Assembly (NCBI GenBank): GCA_026627385.1
Contig: JAPNUR010000001.1
Location: forward strand, 124,001-188,000
Origin: Bacillota bacterium
GTDB taxonomy: Bacteria; Bacillota; Sulfobacillia; Sulfobacillales; Sulfobacillaceae
Direction of reading: 5' to 3'
Length of the DNA: 64,000 bases
Positions 8,245 to 17,703 of the stretch are shown piece after piece (the stretch's first letter is position 1; each line of letters begins with the position of its first letter). The notes beneath the pieces are model-generated. The model saw only the letters and a program-made list of their open reading frames with translations. It was not told where the DNA came from and did no database searches. A program made the position numbers and the translations under genes.

Positions 8245-9035
8245 TCACTGACGAAGCCCTCGTCACAGTCGAGAATATGACCTATACCTGGCCGGGCGGC
8301 CCCACCATTGGCCCCATTAGCATCGCACTGCCACCCGGCCGATTGGTGGCCGTGATTGGACCTAATGGCGCCGGAAAGTCCACGTTGCTGAAATTGATGG
8401 CCGGATTCTTGCCTCCGGCGACGGGCACAATTGTCATTGGCGGACGGCAGCTGCCCACGCTCACCGCCCAGAGTCGCGCTCAGCTCGTGGCTTTTGTGCC
8501 TCAATCCCTGGACACGAGCTTTGATCTCACCGTGGAAGAAGTGGTCCGCCTTGGGTACCTCAATCGCCTCACCTGGCGCGATCGCCTGGCCGTGCGGCCG
8601 CATGTTGATGCTGATCGCCTCGACGCGATTTTACACAAAACCGGGCTCCATCGGTTACGCGAGCGGCCGTTTACCACCCTCTCAGGGGGCGAAGCCCGGC
8701 GCGTGCTGCTAGCCGCCGCCCTGGTTCAAGATACCCCGCTGTTACTGCTGGATGAGCCCACAACCCATCTGGATCCAGGTCACGCGGTGACATTTTTAGA
8801 CTTGGTCCGTGAGATGGTGCACGTGGAACGAAAGACTGTGGTGATGGCCTATCATGACTTGGCCAGCGTCGGTCTTTATGCGGATGTGCTGTGGGTCATG
8901 CATCGCGGCCAGCTTGTGGCCCATGGCGACGCCCAATCCATTCTCTCGTCTCCGCTTTTGACCGATATTTATCGCGTGTCCTTGGTCTACCTCGCGCACC
9001 CCCAAAATCAGAAGCCGGTCCTGATCTTTCCCTGA
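8241..9035 (+). CDS. btuD: ABC transporter ATP-binding protein (probable BtuD)
   Basis: 264 aa ATPase partner of the upstream permease. Walker A is GPNGAGKST, the Q-loop lies in VAFVPQSL, the ABC signature is TLSGGEARR, Walker B is LLLLDEPTTHLD and the switch histidine lies in MAYHDLA. The start is taken as TTG at 8241 with AAAGGAGG just upstream; a much longer frame to 8085 has no such site and would run through the permease gene. The TTGA overlap with the permease stop implies coupling. A terminator follows the gene. Confidence 0.9.
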   Translation: MITDEALVTVENMTYTWPGGPTIGPISIALPPGRLVAVIGPNGAGKSTLLKLMAGFLPPATGTIVIGGRQLPTLTAQSRAQLVAFVPQSLDTSFDLTVEEVVRLGYLNRLTWRDRLAVRPHVDADRLDAILHKTGLHRLRERPFTTLSGGEARRVLLAAALVQDTPLLLLDEPTTHLDPGHAVTFLDLVREMVHVERKTVVMAYHDLASVGLYADVLWVMHRGQLVAHGDAQSILSSPLLTDIYRVSLVYLAHPQNQKPVLIFP

Positions 9036-9384
9036 CAGACACTCGGCGAATAATTCCGGGGTATTAGCGCATCTTTGCGCCGATTTCCCCGTTATTTTTT
9101 CGTGAGCCTTCCACCTTTTCGCTACACTAACGGTAGTTGACCGATATTGAGGATCCCAGGCGTCTATGACGGTGCCCCGAAAAGTCTCAGTTGCGATCTC
9201 CTGGCGTGCTGAGGGTGTTCTCTCGGCGGCGACGCGGCTCGGCACGGAATTCGGTGGGCAGTGACCCTGCCACGGCCTTGACCTGATTCTACGACGGGCC
9301 GCCAAATTTATTTCAAGTGAATGGGGGGAAGGGGGCGGTGCTCCTCCCCGGCTTACCGGGCAGGCTTTCCACCGTCACGCTCGC
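9036..9384. other. Intergenic region, about 350 bp
   Basis: Contains the terminator of the transporter operon at its left end. The remainder includes a short CCCGG/CCGGG hairpin about 40 bases before the glycosyltransferase start, but no convincing gene or riboswitch. Confidence 0.5.
9057..9100 (+). terminator. Rho-independent terminator after btuCD
   Basis: Stem of CGGGG/CCCCG (outer) and GCGCA/TGCGC (inner) with an internal loop, followed by TTATTTTTT. Located 22 bases after the ATPase stop. Confidence 0.75.
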
Positions 9385-10644
9385 ATGAACGGCCTTTTAA
9401 GTGTTGCCATGATTGTGAAGAACGAGGAACGATTCCTGGCCGAGTGTCTCCGATCGGTGGTGTCTGTGGCAGATGAGATTATCGTGGTGGATACCGGCTC
9501 CACCGATCAGAGCGTCCGCATCGCGGAATCCTTTGGCGCCCGCGTCGTGCCCATTGACTGGCCCGATGATTTTTCCAAGGCGCGCAATGTCGGCTTAGAC
9601 CTCGTCAAAACCCCGTGGGTGCTAGTCATTGATGCCGACGAAGAATTGCTGGCCGACGACATTCCCACCCTGACCGACGCCATCACTCATCCCGTAGCCG
9701 ATGCGTATAATCTCCGAATTGTCTCCGTCATGGACCAGGCCGAGCACATTTCCGAGAGCTATGTGTTACGGCTTTTTCGCTCGCATCCGCTGGTCCGTTT
9801 CGAAGGCAAGGTGCATGAGCAAGTATTCCCTTCGTTGAACCGGCTGCACCTGGGCGTGGCCGCCCTGAACGTGCGCCTCCTTCACAAAGGATACCTCGGT
9901 GCGGTCGTGGAACAGCGTAGGAAGGCTGAACGCAATCGCGACCTCTTGGTGCAGCAGCTCAAAGAAAAGCCCGACGACGCCTACACGCTGTGGCAGCTCG
10001 CTCACACCTTACTGTCCACCGGAGAGCTTCATGAGGCGCTTGCCAAAGTGCGCCAGGCCCTTCATAAGACTCCACCGACACATCCGTTATGGGTGCTTGA
10101 GCAAATGACTTACGCGCGCATTTTAGAGACCGACGGCCAACATAAACGTGCCCTCAGGGTCTTGCAAGAAGGGCAATTGAGTTACCCCACCTATACCGAC
10201 TTTTATTTTCTGGAAGGCCTCATTTGCATTGGGGGCGAACAGTGGGAACGGGCCGAGCGCGCCTTTCGCAAGTGTATTGACCTTGGTGAAGCTGAAGGGT
10301 TTCTAATGACCGAAACTGGCGTTGGCAGCTTTAAAGCGCTCTTCCGCCTTGCCCAGGTGTTGTTGCGCCAAGGCAAAAGCAAAGAAGGGATGGCCTACCT
10401 CTTGGTAGCCATCAAACGGTACCCTCCGTTTCGCGACGCCTGGCGCGCCATCTTTAGTCTCATGGCCGGATCCACCTTTGACGTGCTGTTGGACACTATC
10501 CTTTTGGCGGTTCCACTGTCAACGGTGGTTGACACCTTAAGTCAGTGGCAAAATCTGAACACTGATGAATCGCGCCTCTTAGAAACGGCGAAACTCCGGA
10601 TGGGCTTGCCTATCCCGCAAAGTTCACCGACATCGGTTCCCTAG
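9385..10644 (+). CDS. Family 2 glycosyltransferase with C-terminal TPR region
   Basis: 419 aa. The N-terminal 200 residues are a GT-A glycosyltransferase: SVAMIVKNEERFLAECLRS, IIVVDTGSTDQS and the metal-binding VLVIDADEEL. Residues about 200-380 are helical and TPR-like (KPDDAYTLWQLAHTLLSTGE; later WERAERAFRKCIDLG). This architecture resembles SunS-type enzymes that glycosylate peptides or proteins. It converges on fliS with a 35-base overlap and borders the flagellin locus, so flagellin glycosylation is a reasonable inference. No good ribosome binding site precedes the ATG; an internal ATG at 9409 is an alternative. Confidence 0.85.
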   Translation: MNGLLSVAMIVKNEERFLAECLRSVVSVADEIIVVDTGSTDQSVRIAESFGARVVPIDWPDDFSKARNVGLDLVKTPWVLVIDADEELLADDIPTLTDAITHPVADAYNLRIVSVMDQAEHISESYVLRLFRSHPLVRFEGKVHEQVFPSLNRLHLGVAALNVRLLHKGYLGAVVEQRRKAERNRDLLVQQLKEKPDDAYTLWQLAHTLLSTGELHEALAKVRQALHKTPPTHPLWVLEQMTYARILETDGQHKRALRVLQEGQLSYPTYTDFYFLEGLICIGGEQWERAERAFRKCIDLGEAEGFLMTETGVGSFKALFRLAQVLLRQGKSKEGMAYLLVAIKRYPPFRDAWRAIFSLMAGSTFDVLLDTILLAVPLSTVVDTLSQWQNLNTDESRLLETAKLRMGLPIPQSSPTSVP

Positions 10645-11041
10645 CCGCATCTTGATCGGTAGCCGTAGACGCAGCCGCTTGACGTTGGCGATATTGTTCG
10701 AGCCCCGCAATCAGATTCTTTAAGACGCGCTCCACCGGGTCAAGCCCTTCAACGTCGCCCGACGTCGCGACGGTCAGCAACGTGCGCCAGCAATAAAGGT
10801 AAAGATCGCGCATCGCGGGACCAAAGGAATGACCCAGATTCACGTTATCCGCCAACGCGGCAAAGATGTTACGCGCCTGTTCGGTCAATTGCAGGCCTTG
10901 CCGCGGGCTCTCGGACAGCCGCTCGCGGCACAGTTCGACCTGGGCCAGCGCTTCACGGTACAACATGAGGACGAGTTGTTCCGCCGTCGCGGTGTTAACG
11001 GCGTCTTGCCGATACTGCGCTAAAGGATCAGTTATCTCCAT
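10610..11041 (-). CDS. fliS: Flagellar export chaperone FliS
   Basis: About 143 aa helical protein that binds the C-terminus of flagellin and prevents premature assembly. Visible family blocks are YRQDAVNTATAEQLVLMLYREAL and the helices containing LYLYCWRTLLTVAT. The start is set at MEITDP because the GGAGG that ends the fliD frame lies 8 bases upstream. Directly follows fliD in the leftward operon. Somewhat long C-terminal tail rich in Ala and Gln. Confidence 0.9.
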   Translation of the reverse strand: MEITDPLAQYRQDAVNTATAEQLVLMLYREALAQVELCRERLSESPRQGLQLTEQARNIFAALADNVNLGHSFGPAMRDLYLYCWRTLLTVATSGDVEGLDPVERVLKNLIAGLEQYRQRQAAASTATDQDAAREPMSVNFAG

Positions 11042-11045
11042 CACA

Positions 11046-12551
11046 CTAGCCTCCGCTGCTATTGGATCCGCTGTTGGCATTAAAGAGTGCATTTAACAGG
11101 GAATATTGCTCCGAATCCTTCGATACGCTGTTCACCCATTGCCCGTATTGAATTATCGCTTGTTCTTCTTCATTGGTCATTTGTTGCTTCAGTAGCGACA
11201 CCTGGGTTTTGTCGTTCGCGATTTGCGCGTTAAGCGTCGTCACCGCTTGACCCACCGAACTCGTAGGTCCTTCGGCAAAGCCGTTGATCACGCCGGTGAT
11301 GCCCATCCCCAGATTTTGTTGAATGGCTTGGAAAATACTCTCGACCCCCCCTGGGTCGGTCGACAATGCGTTCGTCAGGGTTGTGGTATTGAGCGTCAGC
11401 ATGCCATTGGCCCCGAAGGTAATGCCGAGATCCCCTAACGATTGATATGTGCCAGTACCCTTGGTGGTAGATCCTAAGATGTTCGCGGCCTGATTCAGGG
11501 CCGCCAACGGCAAGGGGGAGGTTAACACCTGATTAGGGTTGCTCACAAATTCGTAGGTGGCATTGGCACCTGATCCCACCTCTTGCACTTGCCCGCCCTC
11601 AGCCAGATTTTGGGTATCCTTGACCCATTGATTCCAATCCGAGACGAACTGTTGGACGGACGCGACCATCGCATTGACATTGGGCGTCACGCTAATGGTG
11701 GTTGTCCCCGTGGATAACAACGTCACGGTCATCCCGGGAATCAAATTCGTGAGCGTGTTGGACGTGGAGGTAATTGCCTCACTCGCGTTATAGGTCGAGC
11801 CAAAGCTCACTTCGGCGTCGCTTGCCGCCTGCAGCACATTGCTTGCGGACTGGGTCGCCGTAGAACTGGAGCTCACAACGCCGAGGTAATACAAAGGGCC
11901 GCTCGCCGTGTTATCGGTATACGAGATGGCCTGCCCGGTTTGATTGGCCTGAATTTCCAACAGCCAGTCCCCTTGGCTGTTTTCTACCGCAGACGCAGTG
12001 ACCCCAATTCCCGGCGTGCTATTGATTTGATTCACCAATGCATTGAGGCTTTCGCCGCTGGTCGGCATGGTAATCGTCGCCGATTGGCTGCCCACCGCAA
12101 TCGTAAAGCTGCCGGTGAGGGGGCTTGTGGTCCCTGGCACCATCAACGTATCCGTCGGGTTCGTCACTGTCATGTTGGCGGTGCTACCGATATCGATTTC
12201 AGGTTCAGCGAGCGCATTGACCGTAATGGTATAGCTCCCCTGCTGCGCATTTTGGTCCACAGCGGTGGCGACGTTATTGTTGCTAGACGACGCGATGAGT
12301 TGGTTATACGTGGAGGACGCCGCCAACTGGGCCAAATCCGAGCTTACCGTTTGGGCGTCGGATTGCAGGGTGCTCCAGGCGCTAATTTGCGTTTGATCCT
12401 GTTGTTCCTGATTCTGCAGTCCCGTAATTTGATCATTGGTACTTTGCGTGAGAAGCGTCTCAAAGACCGCGGGATTCAAGTCCTCCAAAATTTGGCCAAT
12501 GGGCGTGTTATAGACCTGACTCCAGTTAATGGACCCGGCACTGCTGCTCAT
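11046..12551 (-). CDS. fliD: Flagellar filament cap protein FliD
   Basis: 501 aa. FliD caps the growing filament and helps flagellin subunits fold. The N-terminal helical region (LEDLNPAVFETLLTQ, then ISAWSTLQSDAQTVSSDLAQL) and the C-terminal coiled coil (AQIANDKTQVSLLKQQM) match the FliD_N and FliD_C domains. The middle is rich in Thr, Ser and Val. Start chosen at MSSSAGS with GAGGAGG upstream, trimming 18 codons from the longest frame. It lies between flagellin and fliS, as in many Firmicutes. Confidence 0.92.
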   Translation of the reverse strand: MSSSAGSINWSQVYNTPIGQILEDLNPAVFETLLTQSTNDQITGLQNQEQQDQTQISAWSTLQSDAQTVSSDLAQLAASSTYNQLIASSSNNNVATAVDQNAQQGSYTITVNALAEPEIDIGSTANMTVTNPTDTLMVPGTTSPLTGSFTIAVGSQSATITMPTSGESLNALVNQINSTPGIGVTASAVENSQGDWLLEIQANQTGQAISYTDNTASGPLYYLGVVSSSSTATQSASNVLQAASDAEVSFGSTYNASEAITSTSNTLTNLIPGMTVTLLSTGTTTISVTPNVNAMVASVQQFVSDWNQWVKDTQNLAEGGQVQEVGSGANATYEFVSNPNQVLTSPLPLAALNQAANILGSTTKGTGTYQSLGDLGITFGANGMLTLNTTTLTNALSTDPGGVESIFQAIQQNLGMGITGVINGFAEGPTSSVGQAVTTLNAQIANDKTQVSLLKQQMTNEEEQAIIQYGQWVNSVSKDSEQYSLLNALFNANSGSNSSGG

Positions 12552-12615
12552 AGGGTTCCTCCTCGGTAGCGGCAGGAGGGCGTAGCCACGACCTCCTGCC
12601 CTCACACATCAACCT

Positions 12616-13764
12616 CTAGCTTAAGAGCTTTAACACTAACGACGGCAACTGTTGGGCCGTGGTTAAGGCCTGAATGCCCGTTTGCATCAAAATCTGTTCC
12701 TGGGCAAATTGGCTCGTCACCGTGGCCATATTGGCATCCATAATGGTGGATTGCGACGATTGTAGGTTGGTGGTTTCTGTCTGCAAGTTGCTAATGGTGT
12801 AGTTTAATTGATCGAGCTGAGCTCCCACCTGGCCTTGGGCGTTGGTCAACATGGCCAGCGCCTGCTGCGCCTGGGTAATGGCGTACTGCGCCCCTTGTGT
12901 AGAATTGACGTCAATCGTATTCAATCCCAGCGTCGCGCTATTAAAGGTGCCGAAATAGACCGTGGTTTCGTTGCCGTTGCCTTGGTTGGGACCCGTCTGG
13001 AACGTGTATTCAGTACCCGCATTGACCTGTACGGCAACGCTGTAGGAGGCGGTACTGTACAACGTCGCCACATTTCCTTGGTTCACCGTAATGGCAAAGC
13101 TGTCGGTTGTCGACGCGTTAGACCCTGTCACTAATTGCAACGTCACCGTGCCGCTTGTGCCCACATTGCTGACAGTCGCTGCCGCCACCACAGATCCTGC
13201 GCTGTTAGTCACGGATACCACATCGGCCTGGGATACAGAACTGTACTCAACCGAAACGGTATAGGTACCAGGGGCGATATTCCCACTGTCCGCTCCCACT
13301 TCCACCTGGTTGACAACAGAGTTGGATGTTGTCACAGAGGCGGTGGGGCCTGCATTCAATACGAACTGATTGTTGTAGTTTAAGGTTTGCGCCACATTGT
13401 CGAGTGACGACAGCAACTGATTAATTTGATCTTGAATATCCTGACTGTCTTGAGCGTTGTTGGTGCTGTTCGACGCCTGCACTGCTAACTGCTGAATTTC
13501 CTGGACAATCTGCACATCGGTCTGCATGCCGCCATTGGCAACATTAAGAAAGTTGGTCGCCTGCGTCGCATTGTTCACGGCGGCATTAATGCCACCAATT
13601 TCACCCTGCATCAAAGTCGCAATCGCTAACCCGGAGGGGTTATTTGCCGGTGAGTTAATTTGTAAACCGGTAGACAATTCCTGCTGCAGGGTGTTAAGGG
13701 TGTTTTGGGTGTTGTTGAGAGAGTTTTGCGCAAAAAGCGCGGCCACGTTCGTATTAATGTACAT
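12616..13764 (-). CDS. hag: Flagellin
   Basis: 382 aa major filament protein. The conserved N-terminal D0/D1 region begins MYINTNVAALFAQNSLNN and includes ELSTGLQINSPANNPSGLAI; the C-terminal region ends with EQILMQTGIQALTTAQQLPS. The central variable region (about residues 140-270) is rich in Thr, Ser and Val, lacks Cys and would be surface exposed. AAGGAGG lies 7 bases before the ATG. A strong hairpin and a 41-codon ORF lie just upstream (separate entries). No FliW or CsrA gene is next to it in this window. Confidence 0.95.
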   Translation of the reverse strand: MYINTNVAALFAQNSLNNTQNTLNTLQQELSTGLQINSPANNPSGLAIATLMQGEIGGINAAVNNATQATNFLNVANGGMQTDVQIVQEIQQLAVQASNSTNNAQDSQDIQDQINQLLSSLDNVAQTLNYNNQFVLNAGPTASVTTSNSVVNQVEVGADSGNIAPGTYTVSVEYSSVSQADVVSVTNSAGSVVAAATVSNVGTSGTVTLQLVTGSNASTTDSFAITVNQGNVATLYSTASYSVAVQVNAGTEYTFQTGPNQGNGNETTVYFGTFNSATLGLNTIDVNSTQGAQYAITQAQQALAMLTNAQGQVGAQLDQLNYTISNLQTETTNLQSSQSTIMDANMATVTSQFAQEQILMQTGIQALTTAQQLPSLVLKLLS

Positions 13765-13788
13765 CGAACATCCTCCTTGATTATGCTG

Positions 13789-13807
13789 CCCCGACGTCCT
13801 GTCGGGG
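13789..13807 (-). promoter_or_regulatory. Hairpin in the flagellin leader
   Basis: CCCCGAC and GTCGGGG pair perfectly around a 5-base loop, 25 bases before the flagellin start. No T-run follows in the leftward direction, so it is more likely an mRNA-stabilising or attenuating structure than a simple terminator. Confidence 0.55.
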
Positions 13808-13830
13808 GTGAATCCAGGGCGATCATAACA

Positions 13831-13956
13831 TCAAGCATGGCACTTCCCAAATTTTAAGGCGATTTTTCGAGCGATTTCGCGCAAAGTCTCAATACGTTGC
13901 AAGATCCATGAGTCCCCAGGCGAATCCTCATTCTCGTGAGAAACTGCCAGACTCAT
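13831..13956 (-). CDS. Putative 41-aa small protein upstream of flagellin
   Basis: Short frame starting MSLAVSHENEDSPGDSW and ending in a basic helix (LREIARKIALKFGKCHA). A strong GGAGG lies 7 bases before the ATG, which is the main reason to take it seriously. The helix loosely resembles the first helix of Spo0E-type small proteins, but the SQELD motif is absent, so no function is claimed. It is transcribed toward flagellin, with the hairpin at 13789-13807 between them, so it could be a leader peptide or a small regulator. Confidence 0.45.
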   Translation of the reverse strand: MSLAVSHENEDSPGDSWILQRIETLREIARKIALKFGKCHA

Positions 13957-14120
13957 TGTCCGCCCTCCTTGACAAACATCGGTTAGGCCATTCTACTTGA
14001 AACGGGTCTTCGTAATCGTCAGGTGGGAAGGTCATTAGACCTTTAACGGCATTGACGGAACGTCATCGCTCGTTTCAACGCGCTACAATAACGAAAAGCT
14101 GTAACAGGAGGTCGTCATTC

Positions 14121-15281
14121 ATGCTCGCAATTCGCGGTGGTCGACTGGAAACCGTATCCCATGGTGCCATAGCCCACGGTACGATTCTCATCGGCGACGA
14201 CGGAAAAATCCAGGCCGTCGGTGCAGACGTGGTTATTCCTCCCCATTGCCCGGTCATTGATGCCACTGGCCAATATGTGTTCCCAGGGTTCATTGACTCC
14301 CATTCGCACCTTGGCGTCTTTTCCGACGGCGAAGGCCGTGCCGCCGAAGACGGTAACGAACTCACGGATCCCGTGACCCCAGGTGTTCGCGTAATCGATG
14401 CGTTCAACACCGTGGACGTGGCATTGCGGGACGCGATTGAAGGGGGCATTACCGCCGCCTGGATTACCCCTGGAAGCGGCAACGTCATCGGCGGTCAAGG
14501 AGCGACCTTGAGGCTCTGGGGTCGAAACATTGATGAGATGGTGCTAAAGGCGCCATCCGGCCTGAAGAGTGCCATGGGCGAAAACCCGAAGCGCGTCTAC
14601 GGCGACAAGAATAAAATGCCGAGCACGCGGCTTGGGGTGGCCAAGGTCATGCGCCAAGCGTTTTATGATGCGTTGGCCTATCAACAGGAACTCGACAAAA
14701 ATCCCGACCACCGGCGAAATTTAGACATGGATGCCCTAATCATGGTCTTGAAGCGGGAAATCCCGTTGCGAACGCATGCGCACACTGCCGACGACATTCT
14801 CACGGCACTTCGTATCGGCCGCGAATTTGGCGTCAATCAAATCATCGAGCATGGGACCGAAGCGTACAAAGTCGTGGATGATCTCCTACGCTATAACGTA
14901 CCGGTTTCTTGCGGCCCCGCCCTCGTTGCCCGGGTGAAGGTCGAGGTGCGTGGTCGCTCCTTCAAAACCCCTGGCATTTTGGCCAAACACGGCGTGAAAG
15001 TCTCGATTATTACCGACCACCCGGTGGTCCCCGAACAATATCTGGTGATCAGCGCAGCGTTAGCCGTTCGCGAAGGGATGGACGAGCCAGATGCCGTCCG
15101 TGCCATCACCCTGACCCCGGCCGAGCTCTCGGGTGTGGCCGACCGGCTTGGTTCGCTTGATCCGGGCAAAGATGGGGACGTGGTGATTTGGGATGGTCAC
15201 CCCTTTGAATATAGAAGTCGGGTGGCGAAGACCATCATTCTAGGACAAGTTGTCTACGACGCCAATCAGGCCCGCGCCTAA
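14121..15281 (+). CDS. Amidohydrolase-superfamily metal-dependent hydrolase
   Basis: 386 aa, related to imidazolonepropionase-like amidohydrolases. Metal-binding residues are visible: HSHLG after GFIDS, THAH near residue 216, EHGTEAYK and TDHPVVP. N-terminal beta-rich part and C-terminal SLDPGKDGDVVIWDGHP are typical of the urease-type superfamily. The start is at MLAIRGGRLE with ACAGGAGG 9-10 bases upstream; the longer frame to 14052 has no support. Intracellular, substrate unknown; homologues are often annotated only as amidohydrolase. Single gene, transcribed away from flagellin. Confidence 0.85.
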   Translation: MLAIRGGRLETVSHGAIAHGTILIGDDGKIQAVGADVVIPPHCPVIDATGQYVFPGFIDSHSHLGVFSDGEGRAAEDGNELTDPVTPGVRVIDAFNTVDVALRDAIEGGITAAWITPGSGNVIGGQGATLRLWGRNIDEMVLKAPSGLKSAMGENPKRVYGDKNKMPSTRLGVAKVMRQAFYDALAYQQELDKNPDHRRNLDMDALIMVLKREIPLRTHAHTADDILTALRIGREFGVNQIIEHGTEAYKVVDDLLRYNVPVSCGPALVARVKVEVRGRSFKTPGILAKHGVKVSIITDHPVVPEQYLVISAALAVREGMDEPDAVRAITLTPAELSGVADRLGSLDPGKDGDVVIWDGHPFEYRSRVAKTIILGQVVYDANQARA

Positions 15282-15628
15282 TGCTTTGCTCGGTGCCACC
15301 ATCCATGGGGTGTCAATCTTTCCGGCCGTTGGGTAAATTCCGCCGTTGTCTTCATCTTGGGGATCGCACCTTACGGTCTTGAGCTGACCCCGTTCCTTTG
15401 TGTTGGAATGGCCGGAGGGGCCTTGGGAGCACCAGATTTCGGCAGTATCCCCGATCCGCATTGTGGCGCCCCCTTTCCCCGCCGGTCAGCAGCCATCCTG
15501 AGGTCGAGGGTTCCCCGGAGTGAAGTCAGGGACGCTGCGGCGCATTTTGGTCACCCACCTGTTCTCTCACGGCCCCTGCCAAGCCTTCAGGTGTACGAAC
15601 CCGCGATACGTTACAACTGCAGCCTGGG
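15282..15628. other. Intergenic region, about 350 bp
   Basis: No gene with a start site or recognisable domain was found. The leftward translation contains a short open stretch, but it lacks a ribosome binding site and family resemblance. Confidence 0.4.
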
Positions 15629-16807
15629 CTAAAAGTGATCGCCTTCCCACAAAAAGGGAGTCGAAGGTGGAAAGAGGATGCGCAAAACCTCGTGAGAAAA
15701 CGCGGGAGACCTCTCATTGACGCCGCCGATCAGTATCGCTAAAAACTCGTCCGGTGTCAAAGAGACCATCCCGTCAATCGACAAATGTGACGCGTCCAGC
15801 GCCTCAACATCGACTCCCCCGCTACCCGTCTTTACACGAAGGAGAATATCGGAACCTACTGCCAATGCCAAGACGGTAGGGCGTAGAGCATCTTGAGCCG
15901 CCCATCGGCGATTCAGTTCCGGTCTTATGCGATGGAGCAGCTGAACCGGATTCATGAGGCGCCACATGGTATCCGACGGTTCGAGTACGGGTTCTCCGTA
16001 CCGAGACAACGCATGGCCGTGGGGCAAGCGGATGACAACCGGTGTCTTCTCCACCCGTTGGCGCAAATAGGCATGGAACAATGGAAGCGCACAATCGGGA
16101 TGTGCCAAGCGATAGACGCATTCGACCCCTGACATCTCCCCGGTTTGGTTCTGACGAGCCAATAAATAGCCCACGGGCTTACCCGCACGTCTGGCAATCC
16201 ACACGTTGCGCGCGTTGCGCCGTCCCCACCGAACACTATCTTCCCAAAACGTTAGCAGCCGCACCCGACTAAACGGCACCATCGCTGAAAAATCACCATA
16301 AATGGCGCTGAGAACCGTGTAATCGCGTTCCAAGTCACCACGTTCAATGTCAATCGACGAAGCTGGTTCAGCCAACACACGGTCCGGATTAAAACGCCTA
16401 CATTCGCCTTCCGGAAGGCTTCGCCAGCCCAACTGCGCATAAAAACCGGGGATATTGGTGTACAGCAGGGAAAGGTCATACCCTCTAGCCACCATCCACG
16501 AAGCCTGTTGTCGCAAGATTAATTGGGCCAGGCCCTGGTGGCGGTATCGAGGCAAGGTGGCGACGCTTCCGATGCCGCCGACGCGTACCTGAGCCTCGCC
16601 GCATCTGGCCCAATATGGAAAGATTTGAATCGCCGCAGCCATAACTCCGTCTACCCATGCTGCCCAGGTGGTTTCCGTATGATACGTGCGATCTTCATCC
16701 AAGCGCTCCTGAAAAAACCAGCGCTCTTCGGGAAACACGGTCGTCCACAGATCGTAACACTCTTCCAGCTCCGCCCGGCTGACAATCTGGCGTACTTCGA
16801 TGGCCAT
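15629..16807 (-). CDS. Eis-like GNAT N-acetyltransferase
   Basis: 392 aa, the length of Eis-type enzymes with two GNAT lobes and a sterol-carrier-like C-terminal domain. The acetyl-CoA loop is seen in GSVATLPRYRHQGLAQLIL near residues 80-98, followed by the usual LLYTNIPGFYAQLGW. The final 100 residues (VEALDASHLSIDGMVSLTPDEFL) resemble the SCP2-like domain. Related enzymes acetylate amines such as aminoglycosides or protein lysines; the substrate here is not known. Single gene; transposon debris lies on its upstream side. Confidence 0.85.
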   Translation of the reverse strand: MAIEVRQIVSRAELEECYDLWTTVFPEERWFFQERLDEDRTYHTETTWAAWVDGVMAAAIQIFPYWARCGEAQVRVGGIGSVATLPRYRHQGLAQLILRQQASWMVARGYDLSLLYTNIPGFYAQLGWRSLPEGECRRFNPDRVLAEPASSIDIERGDLERDYTVLSAIYGDFSAMVPFSRVRLLTFWEDSVRWGRRNARNVWIARRAGKPVGYLLARQNQTGEMSGVECVYRLAHPDCALPLFHAYLRQRVEKTPVVIRLPHGHALSRYGEPVLEPSDTMWRLMNPVQLLHRIRPELNRRWAAQDALRPTVLALAVGSDILLRVKTGSGGVDVEALDASHLSIDGMVSLTPDEFLAILIGGVNERSPAFSHEVLRILFPPSTPFLWEGDHF

Positions 16808-17703
16808 AGAGTTCCCCCTTCTGCCCGAACCGCAAGCGTTCCTCGCCTAGGTTATCGCTAAATCCATATCATACATTCCCATGCGAAGGAAGGTCATTAA
16901 CTCACTAGGCACCTCTGCTACCGTCCCGCCCTCGGTCGGTCAAATGGCCGCGTCCCACCACAATGCCCCGAAGATGGGACAATGACACAACACCAGGTTA
17001 CGCGATCGAGCGGCATTGTAGAAGGTCATCACTTTCTCTAGAAATTTTGTGTTCAGTCGTGATCACTGATCTCTTCCTGCTGCGAAACTACCACAGTGCC
17101 GTGAACGACGTCATCCCAGGTCGTTTCATGTTCATCGCTGCATCGTGATCCTGCTCACGCCTGACCCTCCGCGCCCACGCTGCTTCATGATTCAGTTAGC
17201 CGCAGTCCAGAGAAAAGGGGACCCCTCTACGGTTGGGTCACAAGTCACTGAAACAGCGCTGGATCGCGGGCCCACCACTGCTACGTGGAAGAATCTTGAT
17301 GCTCTTGAATCCGAATCTGGGGCGCAGCCAGATTAATCCGATACGTTGACGATACGATAACGGGCCAACGCGATGAGACGGGCATAACGAAAAGAAGACC
17401 CCGAGGCCCGATACGGTGAAATGGCCCTTTGTTGAAGGTAATAGGCAGGGGAAGTTTCCCACACGCTGTCTCGTGTTTTCACCCAAAGAGTCGGCACGGC
17501 GGCGAAACTCCTGGCAGCAATACAAGGACCCAGTCCATGTCGAGTGCCATTTTCACTTTCTCAAACGCGCTCTACAGCCTCTCAGAGCAGCGCCCGCGGC
17601 AGTCCGGGATTCCCATTCCGTCGCCGTCGCGCCGGATGCTACCCAGCCCACGGGCCACTAACTCACTCGCCGTTTGCAGGGCGTGATCATCGCACACGAC
17701 ATT
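16808..17703. other. Gene-poor region with transposase debris
   Basis: About 900 bp without an intact gene. A rightward translation at about 17490-17570 contains QQYKDPVHVECHFHFLK, which resembles the conserved block near the C-terminus of IS4/IS1634-type transposases, but the frame is not preserved around it. The rest holds nothing recognised. Confidence 0.4.

Noticed and set aside
9101-9384. Possible c-di-GMP riboswitch before the glycosyltransferase gene
   Set aside because: None of the conserved blocks of the known classes could be found.
13765-13990. Sigma-D type promoter before flagellin
   Set aside because: A TAAA was seen but no GCCGATAA-like element at proper spacing.
14040-14091. 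TTGACG and TACAAT upstream of the amidohydrolase gene
   Set aside because: The spacing is about 26 bases, too long for a sigma-A promoter.
15282-15461. Short leftward open frame (GHSNTKERGQLKTVRCDPQD) in the gap after the amidohydrolase gene
   Set aside because: No start site and no recognised domain; kept only as an intergenic note.
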